From: Brevibacterium iodinum ATCC 49514
GTDB taxonomy: Bacteria; Actinomycetota; Actinomycetes; Actinomycetales; Brevibacteriaceae
Direction of reading: 5' to 3'
Assembly (NCBI RefSeq): GCF_900169265.1
Contig: NZ_FXYX01000023.1
Location: forward strand, 1-52,618
Length of the DNA stretch: 52,618 bases
In this document: piece by piece, positions 50,596 to 52,618 of the stretch
Layout of the letters: every line of letters begins with the position of its first letter
Numbering within the stretch: the first letter of the stretch is position 1
Notes under the pieces: generated by a model
Database searches by the model: none
What the model was told of the DNA's origin: nothing
What the model saw: only the letters and a program-made list of their open reading frames with translations
Translations under genes and position numbers: made by a program

Positions 50596-52431
50596 ATGAC
50601 CTCCGCAGCCACGACCTCCGCCCTCGATGTCCTCCACGATGTCTTCGGCTATGAGGAGTTCCGGGGTCAGCAGGCGGCCATCGTCGACCAGATCGTCGGC
50701 GGCGGGGATGCGGTCGTACTTATGCCCACCGGCGGCGGAAAATCCCTGTGCTATCAGATTCCCGCCCTGGTCAGGCCTGGTACCGGTGTGGTCATCTCCC
50801 CACTCATTGCGCTCATGGCCGATCAGGTCGCGGCACTGGAGAACCTTGGCGTGCGGGCCGCCTATCTCAACTCGTCCCTCGATTTCGACACCGCCCAGCA
50901 GGTCGAACAGCAGCTGCTGGCCGGTGAGCTCGACCTGCTCTACCTCGCGCCCGAGCGTCTCGTCCTGCCGCGGACGATGCGACTGCTCGAGCAGGCACAG
51001 ATCTCCCTGTTCGCCATCGACGAAGCCCACTGCGTGTCCCAATGGGGCCATGACTTCCGCAGCGACTATCTGGGGCTCGGCGTCCTGGCCGAACGATTCC
51101 CCGATGTCCCGCGCATCGCCCTGACGGCCACGGCCACTCCGGCCACCCACGCCGAACTCACCGAGCGCCTCCACCTCCAGGATGCCGAGCACTTCGTCGC
51201 GAGCTTCGACCGACCCAACATCACCTACCGGATCGAGCCGAAGGCCTCGGCGAGGTCGCAGCTGCTGAACTTCATCACCACCGAACACCACGGGGATTCG
51301 GGCATCGTCTACTGTCTGTCCCGGCGCGGGGTGGATCAGCTGGCCGAAGCACTCGTCGCCCGCGGCCTCACAGCCCTGCCGTACCACGCAGGGCTGCCCT
51401 CCGAGGTGCGGGCGCAGAATCAGGCGAGATTCCTCCGGGAGGACGGCATCGTCATGGTCGCCACGATCGCCTTCGGCATGGGCATCGACAAACCCGATGT
51501 CCGCTTCGTCGCCCACCTCGATCTGCCCCGGTCGGTCGAGGGCTACTACCAGGAGACCGGTCGAGCCGGCCGCGATGGACTGCCCGCTGATGCGTGGATG
51601 GTCTACGGCCTCGGCGATGTCGTCTCCCAACGTCGACTCATCGAATCCGGCGAGGGCGACCAGGTGTTCAAACGCCGCCAGATGAGCCACCTCGATTCGA
51701 TGCTCGCCCTCTGCGAGACCGTCGACTGCCGACGTGTCCAGCTGCTGCGGTACTTCGACGAGGAATCCGCACCGTGCGGCAACTGCGACACCTGCATGAC
51801 ACCCCCAGTGACCTGGGACGCGACCGTGGCCGTGCAGAAGCTGCTGTCGGCCGTCATCCGCCTCGACCGAGAACGCGGACAGCGTTTCGGTTCGGGCCAA
51901 GTCATCGATGTGCTGCGCGGCAATGACAACGACCGGTCCCGGTCCTCGGACCATGCGAGCCTGAGCGTCTGGGGCGTCGGCGACGACCTGTCCGAGAGTC
52001 AGTGGAAGACCGTCATCCGGCAGGTGCTCGCCCGCGGCCTCCTCGAATCCCATGGTGACTACGGTGTGCTTGTGGTCGGCGAGAACGCCGGCCCCGTGTT
52101 GCGCGGAGAAGAGGAGATCTCACTGCGTGTCGACCCGGTGAAGAAGTCCGGAGGCAAGAAGGCCGGATCAAGTCGCCGAGGCGGCCCCGAGGTCGAGCTC
52201 GACCCCGCCGATGCCTCCCTGTTCGAGGCCCTGCGCTCCTGGCGAGGAGAGCAGGCGAAGGAGCAGGGCGTGCCCGCCTACGTCGTATTCCCCGATGCCA
52301 CGCTCTACGGCATCGTCGAGGTCAAGCCGACGACGATCAGCGAACTCGGTCAGGTCAGCGGAGTGGGTCTGAAGAAGCTCGACCGCTACGGCGACTCCGT
52401 GCTCAAGGTCCTCGCCGCGCACGCAGGCTGA
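50596..52431 (+). CDS. recQ: ATP-dependent DNA helicase RecQ
   Basis: A 611-residue superfamily 2 helicase that unwinds DNA 3'-5' in repair and recombination. Walker A is MPTGGGKS (Lys49), motif II is DEAH (142-145), and the aromatic-rich loop lies in HCVSQWGHDFR. Motif VI is QETGRAGRDG. The RQC zinc site uses LCETVDC and CGNCDTC, followed by a winged helix and a C-terminal HRDC domain from about 535. A Lys/Gly/Arg linker (KKSGGKKAGSSRRGG) joins the RQC and HRDC domains. Full length. An IS3-type end lies 66 bp downstream. Confidence 0.95.
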   Translation: MTSAATTSALDVLHDVFGYEEFRGQQAAIVDQIVGGGDAVVLMPTGGGKSLCYQIPALVRPGTGVVISPLIALMADQVAALENLGVRAAYLNSSLDFDTAQQVEQQLLAGELDLLYLAPERLVLPRTMRLLEQAQISLFAIDEAHCVSQWGHDFRSDYLGLGVLAERFPDVPRIALTATATPATHAELTERLHLQDAEHFVASFDRPNITYRIEPKASARSQLLNFITTEHHGDSGIVYCLSRRGVDQLAEALVARGLTALPYHAGLPSEVRAQNQARFLREDGIVMVATIAFGMGIDKPDVRFVAHLDLPRSVEGYYQETGRAGRDGLPADAWMVYGLGDVVSQRRLIESGEGDQVFKRRQMSHLDSMLALCETVDCRRVQLLRYFDEESAPCGNCDTCMTPPVTWDATVAVQKLLSAVIRLDRERGQRFGSGQVIDVLRGNDNDRSRSSDHASLSVWGVGDDLSESQWKTVIRQVLARGLLESHGDYGVLVVGENAGPVLRGEEEISLRVDPVKKSGGKKAGSSRRGGPEVELDPADASLFEALRSWRGEQAKEQGVPAYVVFPDATLYGIVEVKPTTISELGQVSGVGLKKLDRYGDSVLKVLAAHAG

Positions 52432-52496
52432 ACCGCCTCGGGCCCCTCAAACTCCCCATTTGCTACCCGACGGCGGCCCAGCAACCTGGCGTGGAG

Positions 52497-52618
52497 TGGT
52501 CCCCAATAGTTGGACTGCTGTGGGGTCAGCATAAAGCAGTTACCGGCTGTTCGGCTGTGGCGGTCTTGGTCCGATATTCCATCGGGGCAAGACCGCCAAG
52601 CCGTGTCGAGATCCTCTC
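52497..52618 (-). mobile_element. End of an IS3-family insertion sequence, cut by the window edge
   Basis: TGGTCCCCAATAGTTGGAC at 52497-52515 resembles IS3-type terminal repeats (TGACCCC...GTTGGAC). It is followed 10 nt later by the stop of an integrase-type transposase reading from the right edge. The rest of the element lies outside the window, so neither its completeness nor any target duplication can be judged. Confidence 0.7.
52526..52618 (-). CDS. IS3-family transposase OrfB, C-terminal end only (partial)
   Basis: The last 30 residues, running into the window edge. ERISTRLGGLAPMEYRTK corresponds to the rve-domain end RxHxxLGYLSPxE(F/Y) of IS3-group integrases, here with RISTRLGGLAPMEY. 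The stop TGA is at 52528-52526. The catalytic DDE residues lie outside the window, so activity cannot be assessed. Confidence 0.8.
   Translation of the reverse strand, partial: ERISTRLGGLAPMEYRTKTATAEQPVTALC

Overview
The window looks like chromosomal DNA of a high-GC actinobacterium. Roughly two thirds of the bases are G or C, third codon positions are strongly GC-biased, ribosome binding sites are GGAGG-like, and GTG starts are frequent. The gene set fits Micrococcales, and Brevibacterium is my best guess: a CopD-CtaG fusion, zinc-free ribosomal proteins, a CsoR copper switch, a trehalose phosphatase-GH15 fusion and Cse-like signalling. The genus is inferred from gene content, not from a database search. 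There is no phage and no rRNA, tRNA or CRISPR that I can recognise. The only insertion sequence is the tail of an IS3-type element cut by the right edge.

Layout. 148-2448: 3-hydroxybutyrate dehydrogenase and an MHS transporter. 2868-6235: a copper/cytochrome oxidase assembly membrane protein, then HU and the zinc-independent ribosomal proteins S14, L33 and L28. 6822-7778: a single-span membrane protein. 8023-11624: branched-chain-type 2-oxoacid dehydrogenase E1alpha, E1beta and E2, with tandem repeats upstream. 12090-14711: a coupled three-gene cassette (WXG100-like protein, unknown protein, serine hydrolase) that resembles type VII secretion substrate operons. 14964-20040: purB, a lipoprotein, a second MHS transporter and an alpha/beta hydrolase. 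20166-24512: a sugar-lactone oxidase and PLP amino-acid deaminase pair, divergent from succinate-semialdehyde dehydrogenase. 24731-29674: a MecA-like penicillin-binding protein and a CitA/DcuS-type two-component system.

29802-34724 is a copper locus: a MOSC-ferredoxin reductase fusion diverges from csoR-copZ-copA across a textbook CsoR operator. 35458-38433 encodes a lipoprotein, an OmpR regulator and a sensor kinase with overlapping or near-touching ends, in the order of Streptomyces cseA-cseB-cseC. It is followed by an M15 peptidase, so this part of the window is about the cell envelope. 39723-45867 holds a DUF1990 protein, a MaoC hydratase, a DUF559 nuclease-like gene bracketed by inverted palindromes, the OtsB-GH15 fusion and a DUF308 membrane protein. 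45992-48285 is a regulator, serine hydrolase and membrane protein cassette. The window closes with a Tat-exported Rieske lipoprotein, an MFS exporter, recQ and the IS3 end.

The most unusual signals are at DNA level. First, the 9-mer CCGAGGCGG or its complement occurs about 51 times by eye count, in several reading frames and between genes, which is far above chance. Second, a three-unit repeat recurs with conserved 31-bp spacing between convergent genes. Third, a DUF559 gene is flanked by an inverted pair of palindromes.
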